Source: Tetrastigma voinierianum
Taxonomy: Eukaryota; Streptophyta; Magnoliopsida; Vitales; Vitaceae
Direction: 5' to 3'
Assembly (NCBI GenBank): GCA_016808115.1
Contig: JAEQBH010005074.1
Span: forward strand, 310,001-374,000
Length of the DNA: 64,000 nt
How positions within the stretch are numbered: the stretch's first letter is position 1; each line of letters begins with the position of its first letter. The position numbers were made by a program, and so were the translations under genes. Below are positions 11,605 to 24,345 of this stretch, in pieces. Under the pieces are notes generated by a model. It did not search any database, was not told the origin of the DNA, and worked only from the letters and a program-made list of their open reading frames with translations.

Positions 11605-14480
11605 TGTGACACCCCAACTCCTAGGGATCCGTTGATAACCCTTCAATCTGTGTAAGATTCGTGGATGTCGGGTAACCCAACACCACACCATTGAGTCCCC
11701 TTTTTCCGGGACCCAAGATTTAACGAAAATTGTGCAAAGTTTCCTTCTACTCTTGCTCTACGCACACAACCTGCAATTACATGACAACCAATATTATACA
11801 AACGACCTCACCGAGTCCACATATGGTGGTGCCGACACGTAGGACCCATTTATCCATACTCAAACATATGCTACATGACTATAAAACCATAGTCCATAAG
11901 AGTTTAAATTACTTCACTCTTATACAAAACATAAATCAAAATTAAGCATTCTAATACATATTTTACAAAATATAAATCAAAGCCACAATCCGGCTTTCTT
12001 CTCAATATCGGCCTATAGTGAGATTCGTCTCCCTGCAAATTCCCTATGCCTGAAAGGGGGTCACATGACGGGGTGAGCAATGCCCAGCAAAGTAAAATCC
12101 TACAAAGGCTACTCCTCACCTAAGTGCACATGCAATGGTCATGCAACAAATAAACACTCCCCTCCAGAAGATGTCATCCTAGAATGGAAACCTACATGTC
12201 ATGAATGAGATGCGATTCAACATATCCCATGTACCGAGGTTTATCGACTCCCTTTTAAACCCAAGTCCCAACCTGACTCCCTCACACATGCTTATGTCCA
12301 GAGTGAGAAACTTACCATTGGTATTTCAACCAATGGTTGTTTATCCAAAACAAAAGCTTTTTGTTTTATAAATTAAAACATCGACAATCTAATAAATCGC
12401 TTTAAACAAAAAAAAAAGCATCAATAATCTCCAAACCGCGAAACAAAAGCATTAGACAATCTTCGAAACCGACTCTTTTAGACATTATCTTAATCGGCTT
12501 CTCTCGCACTACATCACCCATACATAGTGTCGATTTACAACCATGAAGACTGTGGAGCTCTATCGATCGTCATTCAATGTATCAGGTCCATCACCCGCTC
12601 ACCAAGAATGGCGAATGACAACAACCACACACCCCACTTGTTTTATTTAGACGTCCCCGTGCATAAGGAAATGCAATCGTGAAATGTGTCATTGTCTATT
12701 CATACCATGCTACATATGTAATGAGTGTTATATGCACATATGCCTACTCATGCATATTAACACATGCATCAATTGGACATTTATATCATTGAACACATAA
12801 ATTCCAATTTAAAGGATACAATTCATGCCAAAATACTTAACACATCGGGTAATGACTTACTTTATCCTCTAGGTCTAATTGTGACACCATGTCCACAAAT
12901 AGCCTACAACCAAGCCATGCAATGGCCTCAATCATACACAAACTCGTGCATTTCCCTAAGCCTTATTGATAATTATATCAACATGCATATAATTACCAAA
13001 CAACATACACCAATTTCAAGGTATTAGACCGCGCATATAATCACAACCAAGCAATTTGCACACTTGGTGCTACAATCAAATTTTCAAAAAATATGTGGGC
13101 ACCAAATGCCATTCACAAGAACATGGCCAGATTCTAGACTCAATGAGATTTCCATAGAGTTCAAGAACACCAAATTTGGAGTCCTAACAAAGGAGTTATG
13201 CAAGTTGCAAGCCATGAAGAAAATCGCTGAAGATTTAGCACTCAGAAAGAAAGGCCATCAGATTTCTCATTTTTGATATAATATGAGCTCAAATCGTATT
13301 ACGCTATATATGAATAGATCTCTAGACTAAAGAGCCTTCCATGTAGTCTAAGAACTGTGCGACCGAGTTCGAATCTAAAGTTATTGCCATCCAAAATTGG
13401 ATAATTCACATGAATAAAGGACTCCATGCAAAAGAACGTGAACCTACGCAATTACGCGCCCACAAGACCTCGAGTCCCGTACATGCAGTTTTTCGACCCA
13501 AACTCATATCGGAAACAACCCTTTCAACCGGCAACAAACTCGCCCTAATTGAGACCCCAAATTAGCCATAAACATGGCACAAAACCCGTCCCAAACTAAG
13601 CCCAAAATCAACTTCAAAACAACCCCGAAAACTGGACATCATAGCGAAGAACAAAAAAAAATCAGTTTTTTTTCCTTCGCCTGCAGGTTAACGTAATAAT
13701 AACAATTGGGTGGGAACACCATCTAAACAGCCCTTAGGGTTCAACCAAGACCAAAATGACTCCTAGATGGAAAATAAACCCGAGTAGGAAGGTTCCCTAC
13801 CTCTTGGAGAGAAGACGAAGCTTTTCGAATACCTGGAAGCTCGAAACTCACCCGCCCCTCGAACTTCTCTCCCGCTTGAATCCACTAAAACTCCCTTCGG
13901 TTTTGTGTCCACGCCCCTCGACGAGTACTCCGACTTTAAGTCTTGGCCCGACGCGAGACGACCACCCAAGCTTCTTAGATCTTAGAGAGAAGTCAAAGCT
14001 TCTCTTTCTACACCCTCTCTTCTCCTTCTCCTGTGTGTGAAAGACCAAGAAGAAATGAGCTTTTTCCCATTTTGCCTTCCTTTTATTCCAATTAACTTAA
14101 GTTTGTTAAGTGGCCCACGTCGCACCATGTGTCTCCTTCGATCCCGGGTTCGTTTCTGTCTCGAAACGGCCCATTTCTTTTCGGCCCAATTCTATTTAAA
14201 ATGAATTTAGCTCAAACCATTTCTAACTCCTGTGATTTTCGTAAAATCTCATCCCGAAGTTATCATGACCACCACTTAGAAAATCGTAAAATTCGATTGT
14301 CTCGTGACCGACGAAACTTTTCTGGGTCACTAGATTTCGAGAGAAGAATCCAACGACGCAGTCTATTTTGTCATCCGAGATCTAGAGAATTTTCTAGGCT
14401 TCCCTGAGTCATTCCAACAATTTTATTATTTTTTCCATTTTTCAAAAAATTTTAAATTTTCCCCAGGTTTTATAGAAGTT
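11605..14480 (-). mobile_element. Long LTR copy B (minus)
   Basis: The left end reads TGTGACACCCCAACTCC. This is the reverse-complement counterpart of the D terminus '...CGGGGCGTGACA' and a typical Ty3/gypsy LTR end. The block at 13060-13270 (ATGTGGGCACCAAATGCCAT ... GATTCTAGACTCAATGAG ... GTTATGCAAGTTGCAAGCC) matches the reverse complement of copy D at 17750-17930. The block at 11945-12130 and the 3' block with GAGATCTAGAGAA near 14380-14400 match copies A and C. So B links all four copies into one family. The right edge is set only by loss of similarity. A CT-rich tract near 14000-14035 corresponds to the GA-rich tract in D. Confidence 0.6.
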
Positions 14481-16462
14481 CCAAATCAACCTACACCAAG
14501 CACTTAGGGAAGAACAACACGAGTTGTACTCCACTTATATCACCTCAGGCACATCGGTCCTCGAACTCTGTAGTCAATGCTCGACCCAAGTGTTTTATCG
14601 TGAGCTCTAGTCTCCAACAAATAGGAAAACTTGGGCCAAACCACCAAAGAATCGTGGACTCTTCTAAAACTGTGTCCGCCGACAACCCGCCAACTCACAT
14701 ACTCGTGGAATGTAAACCGACACCACTATCGAAAACGGCAGAGTCTCCTTGTACTCGGAGCTTCCTACCTAAGGTACAAACCCGTCCCAACAAGTTACAA
14801 TGACCACACAGTATCCACATGTGAGTAAAATAATGGTCACTGGGCTCCCCCGCATTAATATCACTCACAAATAAACGCTAATTATATACAATAGTTCAAG
14901 AGTTAATAAATTACTTCTACCAAACACATATTAAAACGTACAACTTCTAACAATACATGTTATACAAATAATACCAAAGCCACACCCTGGCTTTTCTAAA
15001 CGCTACCCTGGGCCGAAGGCCGGTCCTCACGCACACTCCCCGTACCGAAACAGCGCATCCTCGATTTGAGGGCGAGCAGCCCCGCAGCCGACACTTCCTA
15101 CATGGGTTACTCCCTACCTAAGTGCACATGTTATGGCAAATAATCACATTCAAGCAATTTCATGAACCTACTCGAATGTCTACATGCCCAAACCCATGTC
15201 CCGAGTCCTCACCGACTCCCTCACATATGCCTAAGCCGAATGCGAGTAAAATCACAGTTTTCAAAACAAAAGCTTTTTGTTCTCGAAAACTCACTACCGA
15301 ATTTCGGTAAATACATTGGACTACCCTCGGCGAGTGCGGATATTTCTCAAAAACAGTCATGGGTCCGCCTTCGAGATGAACTATTGGACAACTCTCCAAG
15401 GCAATTCTTCAGAAAATCTTCCGTCGAAATTCTTTTCACAAACATTTTCGTATTTGTTTCATTTCATGTCTGTATTACACTCACACTAATATTCTAAGGC
15501 TGCCCAGTGCATATAGAATGCATTATACTTAATTCAAATAATTTATGCTAATACAATTCACATGCATATATTAACATAATTTACTCACAACAATTATGTT
15601 ATTCAATTTTCACATCAATAACACCAAAATTAGCTCATATGGGCTAATTAGCAAATACAATCAATTCATTTTGAATCACTTACAAAACACGTTTTAGCCC
15701 CTTGAGAAAATCACGTCACTATTCGTGAGCGATTGAAACCTCGGGTTATTGTTGGCAGCCTGGCGCAAATAGGAATTTTCTCAAAGCAGTTTCAAAGCTT
15801 TTGAGACCGAATTTACGGCTAAAGCAAGCCTCAGAACATTCCTAACCATTTACCCACGACTCTTAACTAAAGAATAGCATGAAGTAGGAAAAGATCCTTT
15901 ACCTCTTGGAGTTGTTGGAGCTCCACTTAAGAATGTCAGTGTCAGCGTGGCCACTCGCCGTGGTCGACTTTGCTTCTTTCGTCGAGCAGGAGTGGTACGA
16001 ATGACGAAAATCTAGAAGAGCCTCTCTCTCTGGATTTCAAAAACCCAAGCTAAATGTTTTCTCCTGCATGTTTTAGTCTCCTTTTGTTTGAGAGAACAAT
16101 TATTCAGTTTATCTTATTATGTGCTATGTAAATAATTCTCATCATGTCCATGCTTAGATTTTGTGGCATGCGTCTCGTCATCCATCTCATCCTCCTATAG
16201 TATCGTACGGCGTGTATCGCATTAGTGCGTATAATAGGTGGCTTTTGTCATCACATGTCTCCTCGGAGCCGTTTCTGTTTTGAGCACTCGGTGCCTTGAA
16301 AAGCGTGAAATTAGTTTGTCTCGGGTGACAGTCAGCGTGTTAGATTTCGTAGAGCGATTCCTACGGTGAAGTCCGTTTCATCATCCGAGATCTAGAAATT
16401 TCGGGTTTTGGCCAAGAAAATACAATTTTGCCATTTTTAAAAGAGTGAATTTTCTCGAGTCT
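14481..16462 (-). mobile_element. Long LTR copy C (minus), split near its end by copy D
   Basis: C aligns with copy A over most of its length and with B in several blocks (see those entries). It runs up to 'GAATTTTCTCGAGTCT' at 16462, where D begins. After D, the sequence resumes with 'AATCTTACA' at 20577-20585. C would therefore end in TACA (TGTA on the minus strand), just past the D insertion. Its left edge against B is unclear. No coding sequence is seen. Length without D is about 2 kb. Confidence 0.5.
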
Positions 16463-16784
16463 TGCTAACACCCGAAATATACCATAGCAGTTTTGGTTTA
16501 TGTTTAGGGTTTAATAAAAGTTAAATATGAATTTCGGGAAATCGCGAAACCCGGAGAAATTTATATGAGCAAAGGAGTAAATATATGGTACCACTTGAGG
16601 ACCTAGTGGTCATAAAAGGAAAGAATAGGGGTTTAAATGAAATATACCTAACTTGATTTGTAAAGAAGAATTGAAGGGTAAAGTGAAATAAATGACAACA
16701 ACCCAATGGGTTTTTAGGAGCGAACATGGCCTAAAGAAGCTTGGTTAAGACCAAATTTGGTCCCATTTTGGGCAAGAAAAAAAC

Positions 16785-16857
16785 GTGAAGAGGAAAAGAG
16801 AGAAGAAGAGGAAAGGAAGAGAAGAAGAGAAGAGAAGAGAAGAAGAAAGGAAGATTC
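16785..16857 (+). repeat. GA-rich polypurine tract inside LTR D
   Basis: About 70 bases are almost entirely A and G (AAGAGAAGAAGAGGAAAGG-type). A CT-rich counterpart occurs in copy B near 14000-14035, so the tract is a family feature. It may lie near the LTR transcription start, but I see no proof of that. The open frame crossing it is low-complexity. Confidence 0.6.
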
Positions 16858-18227
16858 CAAGGTATGGAACTATGACTACTAGTATGGATACATGTTTTGG
16901 GTTGTATGGAGCAACTTTTGATATATGGATTTCTTGTTTGGCATTTGATCTTTCTAGGGTTTTGTTAGGATTTCATCATAACCTGGGTGCTGCCAAATAA
17001 GTGGCCAAAACCTACTAAAGGTCTGAGATAATTATAGAATCCTCCACTTTGAGTTGGATTCATAGTTTAGTGTAAAGTAAAGGTTTGGGTTAGAACAAAC
17101 CCTAAAAAATCCTTGTATTTGGCTTGTGTATGGGTTATGACCCATATTAGAGTTGTTTTTGGGAGAAAATCATGAAAGGTTTTTGAAGAAAGATATGTAT
17201 TGAAAGATGATTTGAGTATAATTGAGGTTACAAGATGAATATGGAGTAGTTTTGAAGTGTATATTGATTATTGAGTTGATTTGGATAGCAAAGTAAGGAA
17301 AAATGGGTGAAAAGCCACCTTTCTGTACAATTTTCGAAGGGTGGTACTGTACGAATAGAGTGCAAATTTTGTTGCTCTATTTTTGACCGGTGTTCTTATT
17401 TGGCCATAACGGTCATTTTCTGATCGATTTGGTGATTCAGTTCTTTACTTAAAATAGACTTCAATAAGACAAACATCGCGAAATAGATGCGTATTGAGTC
17501 GATTCTATGTGACCAAAAAATTAACTCAAAGTGGGCTATGTTCGAAGCCAATTTCTGGTTACATTTTTGAACATAGGGTAGTGGGTTGTTTTAGGACATA
17601 ACTTGAGTTTCAGTGCTCAGTGGGTGATTCAGGTTGGAGAAGAACCCTTAGCACCTTAGCTTCAAATTAATACCGAACCAGTATCAAATATGATTAAGAT
17701 CCCCGAAAATGATAAAGGAGCAGAGCTCTTGTTGTTACTCACAGTCTTTGCAGAAGTAGCTGATTTTCTTCATGGCTTGCAACTTGCATAACTCCTTCGT
17801 TAGGACTCCATTATGGGTATTCTTGGACTCTATGGAAAGCTCATTGAGTCTAGAATCTAACCATATGCTATTTAATGGCATTTAGTGCCCACATCTTGTC
17901 TGAAAATTGAATTGTTGTACCCGAGTGGCTACTAATCGGCTTGGTTAAGAGTTAATTGGAATACGTGGTAGAAAGGATATGAATATGAACAAGAAATGCA
18001 ATATGTATAGATGTGTTCATTGAAACATGAAAGATATGATATGGAAAGTAACGAACTAAAACATGAATATAGACATGAAAGGCAATATGTCATGAACACA
18101 TAATGTGGTTAAGTTATATATGATTATTATCACATATAACTTGAGGAAAAGATAACGAATGATAGGAAATACATGAATGAACAGAAGTGGTGGCGATTAA
18201 GAAGGCTATGAATAGATAAAGACCTAG

Positions 18228-18301
18228 TAGATCTACATAAATGATATGAAGACAGAATGTGATTATGATCGGTTATGAGTTATATTTGTGAAATATATAT
18301 A

Positions 18302-18356
<55 letters not shown>

Positions 18357-18620
18357 TTGAATTATTGTTATTCGAAATGTTTGTCATACATAAATGATAT
18401 GAAGACAGAATGCGATTATGATCGGTTATGAGTTCTATTTGTGAAACATATATATGTATATATATATATATATATTGATTTGAATTATTGTTATTCGAAA
18501 TGTTTGTCATACATAAATGATATGAAGGCAAGAAATCAGATTATGATCGGTTATGAGTTCTATTTGTGAAACATATATATATATATATTTATTGAATTAT
18601 TGTTATTCGAAATGTTTGTC
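18228..18620 (+). repeat. Three-unit tandem repeat with embedded AT microsatellites
   Basis: Three units share 'CATAAATGATATGAAG', then 'GATTATGATCGGTTATGAGTT', then an (AT)n tract, then 'GAATTATTGTTATTCGAAATG'. Unit lengths fall from about 160 to 105 bp because the AT tract shrinks (about 50, 30 and 16 bp). The open frame on the minus strand here encodes only simple Y/I repeats and is not a gene. Confidence 0.85.
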
Positions 18621-18699
18621 AAATATATGCATGTGTCTTTAGTATTTAGACTATAAGTGAAATTGCTTGCATAAAGTAAATTGATTTGAAATGTATTAT

Positions 18700-19270
18700 T
18701 GAATGACCAACATGACGGAGATTCACCAAGTGGTCGTCATGAAGGTAATAAGTAAATATTGAATGTGAAATCACATTTTGTTAATGACCAACATGACGAG
18801 GTTTTACCAGGCGAATTAGTCATGAAGGTAGCCGTAATTCTTGAATGTGGTCAGCATTCTTCTTGAATGACAAACAGGACATGATTCACCAACTGAATGC
18901 ATGGGTGAGATAATAAACTTCTATAGCCATATGTGAGATGGTAATATTGAATGTGAGATCACATTGCTCTTAGAATGACAAATAGGATCAGGATTCACCA
19001 ACTGAATATGTCGTGAATGTCGACTTCTATAGCCATATGTGAGATTGTAATATTGAATGTGAAATCCCTTTGCTCTTGAATGACAAGCGGAACCGAGGAT
19101 TCACCAAGCCAGATACATGGGTGAATATCAAACTTCTATAGCCATATGTGAGATGGTGATATTAAATGTGAAACCATTCTTCGCTGAATGATAAACAAGA
19201 GCGAGTTCTCCAAAGCGAATCTGTCATGAATATAAACCTAACTTATAGCTATATGTGAAATCACAAACCG
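18700..19270 (+). repeat. Tandem array of about 100-120 bp units in LTR D
   Basis: Five or so diverged units each contain 'GAATGACAAACA' or 'GAATGACCAACATGAC', then 'GATTCACCAA', then 'AACTTCTATAGCCATATGTGAGAT', then 'ATTGAATGTGAAATCACATT'. The first two units lack the TATAGCCATATG part, so the array appears to have grown on its right side. No coding potential is seen. Confidence 0.8.
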
Positions 19271-19429
19271 AAAAGTGAAAAATGACATTAAAAATTATAT
19301 TTGTTTAAGTATCTTTTACATTACACAGACATTATATAAAAGCATTATTTTGTAAATGTAAATGTTATGGGACTCTTGAACTTATAAATGTTTATGGGAT
19401 TGCCCAAAATGAAGTGCTTCCGCGTAATT

Positions 19430-19700
19430 AAAAAGTCTAAAATGGAATAAAACCAAACAAAATGTTTTGATAAGATAATTGAAAATGTCGAATGCTTAGG
19501 GCTCAGAGGCTTAGATCATAGCAAGATCGAGTCGAGGATTAGTCGCGACACTTTAGCTAAAATTTAATAAAAACCGAGACAAAATGTTTTGAGATGATAA
19601 TTGAAAATATCGGAGTCAAGCAGACTCCGTCTTGGATTCGCCAATCGAATTAGTCGAGGATTAGTCAAACCTTTTAACTTGAATTTAATAAAACGATAAC
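19430..19700 (+). repeat. Direct duplication of about 120 bp in LTR D
   Basis: Two adjacent copies share 'ACAAAATGTTTTGA', then 'GATAATTGAAAAT', then 'GTCGAGGATTAGTC' and 'TTTAATAAAA'. A second, dispersed duplicate in the same LTR ('CTGAAAAGGATAAAA' followed by 'CCTACATGT') occurs at 19790 and 20032. Confidence 0.7.
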
Positions 19701-20689
19701 TAAAAGAGTTAAACGGGCGTCCCCGGATCATGAAATGTAATTGCTAAAGGGATTTGATTAATGGCTTTGGTCGTGATAATTATATGGAACCTGAAAAGGA
19801 TAAAAACCTACATGTGTAATATGATATGAGTCTAAAATAATATTTGCTCGATCCCGATTTGACCTTTGTATGTGATGACTTGATGCATTCAGGCTTGCCA
19901 TTGTATCACCGTATAAGTTTGCCTCGAGACCATGATCTGATCTGTCATTTTTATGTAGAAAATATGAGTTACAACCTGTAAAAAAGACATGACACGGGAA
20001 GTATCACGAACAAGATAATGATATGGAATCTGAAAAGGATAAAACCTACATGTATAATATGATATGAGTTAGAAGTCACATAAGAATAGGTTTCGTGATA
20101 TGCATAAGGAAAAGTAAATGTAAAAGATTGAGACGACGATTATTGTTATTGAGGTAAGATTCTTGTTTATATATTCCCACTAAGTGTAAAGCTTATACGG
20201 GTGTTTTATTAGTGTGAATCTTGAAGAGGAGATAAAAATGACAGGGACATTCCCACACGGCGGTTGGTCATCTGGAAGACCAGGTGCTCCTGACCATTGT
20301 TTCAGCGATCTCGATGTTTAACTTATTAGATATGTACATGTATATGTATTTGTATAAGTAAGCGGGACTTAGTATTATGTGTGTATAGATTTTGATGGAC
20401 ACCACTCAGGTGGTAGTTCTTTTAGTATGTAAATGATTTTTGTTATTACAGTTGTTGTATACCCACGAGCCTGATTCGGCAAAAAAAAACAATTAAAGAG
20501 TCTCAGTATATAGTATCGCTCCCCGGACTCGGTTCGGATTCGCCAATCGGGTCGGACCGAGAATCGGGGCGTGACAAATCTTACAGCAACAACTACTAAC
20601 ATGTAGATCACTACGTACCCTACTTCCATAAGACCCACTATGTACTCACCTCTGAAAATCGGAATTAGGGCGAAATTGGGGAATAGGAC

Positions 20690-21345
20690 ACTTATCGAGT
20701 CTCTAAATAGAGACGGATTAAAAGCAGTTGAGAGACGGATCAGGCGAGTTTTCGGTCTCCCATTTCCGTCTCTAAATAGAGGCGGAATGATTCAAATCTC
20801 AAATTTGAGCAATCATTAAGTCTCTGTTCGCTTGAAGCAGAGACCGAATGTTCGAGTCTCTAATCGAGACCGAAAAAATCCGTCTTTGATTGAGACGGAA
20901 TATTAGGTCTCTGTTCAGCAGATCTCTAAATAGAGACGGAATGATTTCCGTCTCAAATTTGAGGCAGGAAATCATTCTCGTCTCTATTTAGAAGGCGAAG
21001 CAAGGCGAATATTCTGCGTCTGTCGAAAACGAAAAAAATCCGTCTTTGATTAGAGACTGAATATTCGGTCTCTATTTCCGTCTCTAAATAGAGAGACGGA
21101 ATGATTTCTAAAATCTCCAAAATTTGGGGCCAATCGATCCGTCTCTGTTGAAGAACGAAATAAGACCGAATAATTTCCGTCTCTAATTAGAGACCGAAAA
21201 AATCCGTCTTTGATTAGAGACGGAATATTCGGTCATTTAAGTACCTGAAAATGGGACGGAATGATTCAGTCTCAAATTTGAGACGAGTATTCCGTCTCTA
21301 TTTAGAAAGACGAAATAAGACCAATATTCCGTCTCACGACACTCC
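20690..21345. repeat. Array of CCGTCTCTAAATAGAGACGG palindromes
   Basis: Palindromic units built from CCGTCTC and GAGACGG with AAATA, AATTA or AAATTTG centres recur at least 15 times. Some are spaced by TTCGGTCTC or GGAATATTCGG. Units differ by small indels. This is the kind of subterminal repeat cluster at which CACTA transposase binds in known elements. That role is inferred here. Confidence 0.75.
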
Positions 21346-22800
21346 ATTGCTAATTGACCTTTTGGAAAAAAAAGTATGAGACTTAAAAATTCCAAAATCT
21401 CTTTGTCCCTCAAAACAATATAGGTTTTTATCCCTAATATTTGTTTTATTTTAGAAAATATCCCTATTTGTCCGTCTATCTTCGGTCATAATATCACATG
21501 TATTTTTTATACTTTTTTATAAGTAATGAAATAAAAGCATGAAAATAGGCATTAGGCGACATGTGATAAATTACCTGTTTATTGATAGGATAGGTTTTAA
21601 TATAGGATAGGTTTTCAATTTGATTATTTATTGATTTAATTATATTTTAATTATCAATTTATAGTCAATTTAAAATTTTCTTAATTAAGTTTTATTTGTG
21701 CACAAAAAGATTTATTTTTCGGCGAATAAATTATCTAGTAGTATTTTATTTATATTAAGTCTTACACTAAAATGCGTTAGAAATTGAAACAAAAATCAAC
21801 AACTATTGGTTCTAACAAAGTATAACTTTCAAATGGAATCTACGAATATGATCAGCGCGTTCATGACTGCGATACATGTATTATTTGTCATCTTAAAATA
21901 TGAAGGATCGCGGTTAAGCAATGAAAACAAACTCTTACCTTGAACTTGCGATACTAAACCGATTTAATCTCCCAGAAAATAACCGAACTACGAAAAATTC
22001 AACCATTGAAATTTTCATCGGGAATATCCAGTTTCTAGGTGTGCCATTGCTTACCATCTTTTATATTGAGAAAGGTAAAAACTGGACTTATAACATTTTT
22101 GTTAGTACTAATGATTAAAATTTTGATTTTGGTTTATTATTTTTCCAAGTCGTTTATATAAGTATTATAACCATGTTTATTTCCTTCTTGTTTTCAAAGA
22201 TTAACCCCAGGTTGACACCTAGCCTTTTTTAACTCTTAATTTTTTGTTAAAATTTTATTTTAATTTTTAAAATCTACTAATTAAATAAAAATAAGTTTAT
22301 TTTTAAATATAAATAAATTATTCTTTATTTTTTAAATCAACTAAATAAAAAAACAACATTTATTTTTAAAAATATAAATAATTAAACTATTTATTATTTT
22401 AAAATTTTTAAAATATTTAATTTATGTATAGTTTTTTGAACAATTTTATGTATAGTTATTCCTGACTTAAAATTATATTTTAATTAAAATGTGAATATAA
22501 ATATATTTTCATAATAATTAATAATATAATAAATAAATATTAACATTTGAAATATTATTTTAAAATAAATTTGATTTTTCTTTTTAAAAAACTCATCCAT
22601 TGATTTTGATCAAAATTTATATTAACTTAAGACATTAAAATATATTACTTTTAAAATAAAAATATTAAATATTAAAACTCGTATATTGATTTTTCATTTA
22701 GACAATTTAAAATAACAAATATTTTTTATGTTAATATATTATTATTTTATATCTGATCTCTTTGTTTATATACTTATGATGAATTTCTAGAAAAGTTTAA
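21346..22800. other. AT-rich spacer, no gene seen
   Basis: The sequence is very AT-rich (especially 22200-22760, mainly A/T runs such as TTTTAAAATTT). An open frame of 65 codons at 21921-22118 has no recognisable domain. Nothing else can be supported. Confidence 0.4.
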
Positions 22801-22839
22801 AAAAGAAAAAGAAAGGGGGGGGGTTTATAGTTTAACAGA

Positions 22840-23175
22840 ATGGGAGAAGAGGTCTCTCTCTATTCCACGATATGGGTTTCTCCTTGGTTCCGGACGGCAA
22901 GTTCCAATCTATACCGGAGCGGTATTTCCGGCTCAAGCGAGCTAAGTCCAAGTACCCAAATCATAGGTACCTCAGGGTGGAGGGGATTTATGCTCCTCTC
23001 CCAAGGCCGCAACGGTGGCTCCTCGGAAGCCGTGGCGTCGCGGCGTGTCGAGTTATGGAAGCGGGACATGCTCTGTCTATGTCGGCGAGACTCAGGTTCA
23101 TCGGATTCGGTGAGCCGGATCGGCGAATGTGGTGATAAATCGGATCTTGGGTCCCAAATCTCGAAAATCTATTGA
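22840..23175 (+). other. GC-rich exon-like segment, unrecognised
   Basis: The base composition jumps sharply from the AT-rich spacer to GC-rich sequence, with long overlapping open frames on the plus strand (111 codons from 22840 and 87 codons from 22872). A G-run GGGGGGGGG lies just upstream at about 22816. The second frame starts MGFSLVPDGKFQSIPERYFR and looks more protein-like than the first, which is Ser/Arg-rich. No family is recognised. It may be a captured gene fragment in the candidate CACTA element, or the first exon of a lost gene. Confidence 0.3.
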
Positions 23176-24345
23176 ATTCAGTTCAGTGGCCGAATCGGTC
23201 GGTGATTAAAGGGAACATTGGTGGTCGAGCCTGGTTCGCTACCGCGCTACGATAGCGGCTAGAGTTTCAGTGAGGCAGTTTTCCCACGGAAAGCAGCGCA
23301 GCGGCCTAGGTCTATTGAAGTACATTCCTGGCGGGGTTTGTTTGGGGTTATAGATCCATTCGTAGGCTTGGGTAAGGGCTTCATATTTTAGCTGTCATAA
23401 GTTGTCCTAAGCATTCTTAGAAAAAGTTAAATTTTCCTTATCACATTTCTATTTGTTTCAATCCTCTTGTGTTTGAAAACCAAATTATCCTCAATAAACT
23501 GATCTTGGTGAAGCTTATCGAGGTTTTAGTGATCGGTCTGAGATGCATATAGAGAGGGGCCCTTCGGAATGGCACCCTGCTTCTGCTGAACTTATGGAGT
23601 TCTTTTATACCTCTTAAATAAACTTTGCCATTTTTTTCCTATGCTTCCTTACCGTCCGCACATTATTCAAAGCTTAGTATTTGCAAGCATGGTTTACTGC
23701 GTTATAAGTTTAAATTGCCTTCTATTAGTCTGGTTTAGGCGACCGCAGCTGCTTCCTTAAATTGGCGAGCCTTTGATAAAAATGAATATGATGTACGTGC
23801 ATGCCGGTTCAATTATTTAAGTTCTCTCTGCAATAGAGAATGGGCTATAGAGTGATTTTCAACATATTAAGAATATGTGTTGATATTTGAACAACCCGAC
23901 ATGGCTTTAATGATGATTTGAACTAACTCCTAGGATATGTAAAATTTGTACTGGAAGATGATGCTAATTTAGGTCCTCATATCTATTAGGATGTTATTAA
24001 TTATATATATTGTTTGACTTCAAGTTCCTAGGTTAGACATAGATGTGATCCTGTTATGAGGTTTTCCTATGCAAATCCTTTGCCCAGAAATAGATTCTCA
24101 TGAAGATGCTTCTTTTCAATTTCTTTTGAATGGGGTATGATTCATTTTAATTTTTATGCGCCCAATCTTATCCATGTTCCATAAGAGATGGGGCAACAGT
24201 TTGATTTCTACCTTCATAAGAAAGGGCGGCTTAAGGTTTAGGGTTGAATGAGTTGTTGTACGATCCTAAGGTGTAAATATATATGTTTTTATTTTTTTGA
24301 TCATTTATATGCACATGAAGGAAGAATAGGCCATGGTTGATGCAG
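23176..24345. other. Unassigned, gene-like debris
   Basis: The GC content falls gradually. A 38-codon open stretch near 23509-23622 (LGEAYRGFSDRSEMHIERGP and on to a stop) looks exon-like, but I do not recognise it. No other feature can be supported. Confidence 0.25.

Larger units (their letters stand above)
16463..20576 (+). mobile_element. Long LTR copy D (plus, about 4.1 kb), probably solo
   Basis: D starts TGCTAACACCCG and ends CGGGGCGTGACA, the TG...CA form of a plant Ty3/gypsy LTR. The flanking 5-mers are AGTCT (16458-16462) and AATCT (20577-20581), a near-perfect target duplication. Similarity to the reverse complement of B at 17750-17930 makes it an inverted relative of B. No primer-binding site follows the end, and no gag or pol is seen, so it is best read as a solo LTR. 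It is longer than its relatives, partly because of internal tandem arrays at 18.23-18.62 and 18.70-19.27 kb. Confidence 0.6.

Noticed and set aside
18280..18531. 83-codon minus-strand frame
   Set aside because: It encodes alternating Y/I and repeated SYHLCMTNISNNN from the AT microsatellites and the tandem unit.
20609..20614. CACTAC as the left terminus of the 7 kb CACTA candidate
   Set aside because: The flanking triplet is GAT, not the TCA seen at the right end, and the following bases do not match the right terminus beyond CACTAC.
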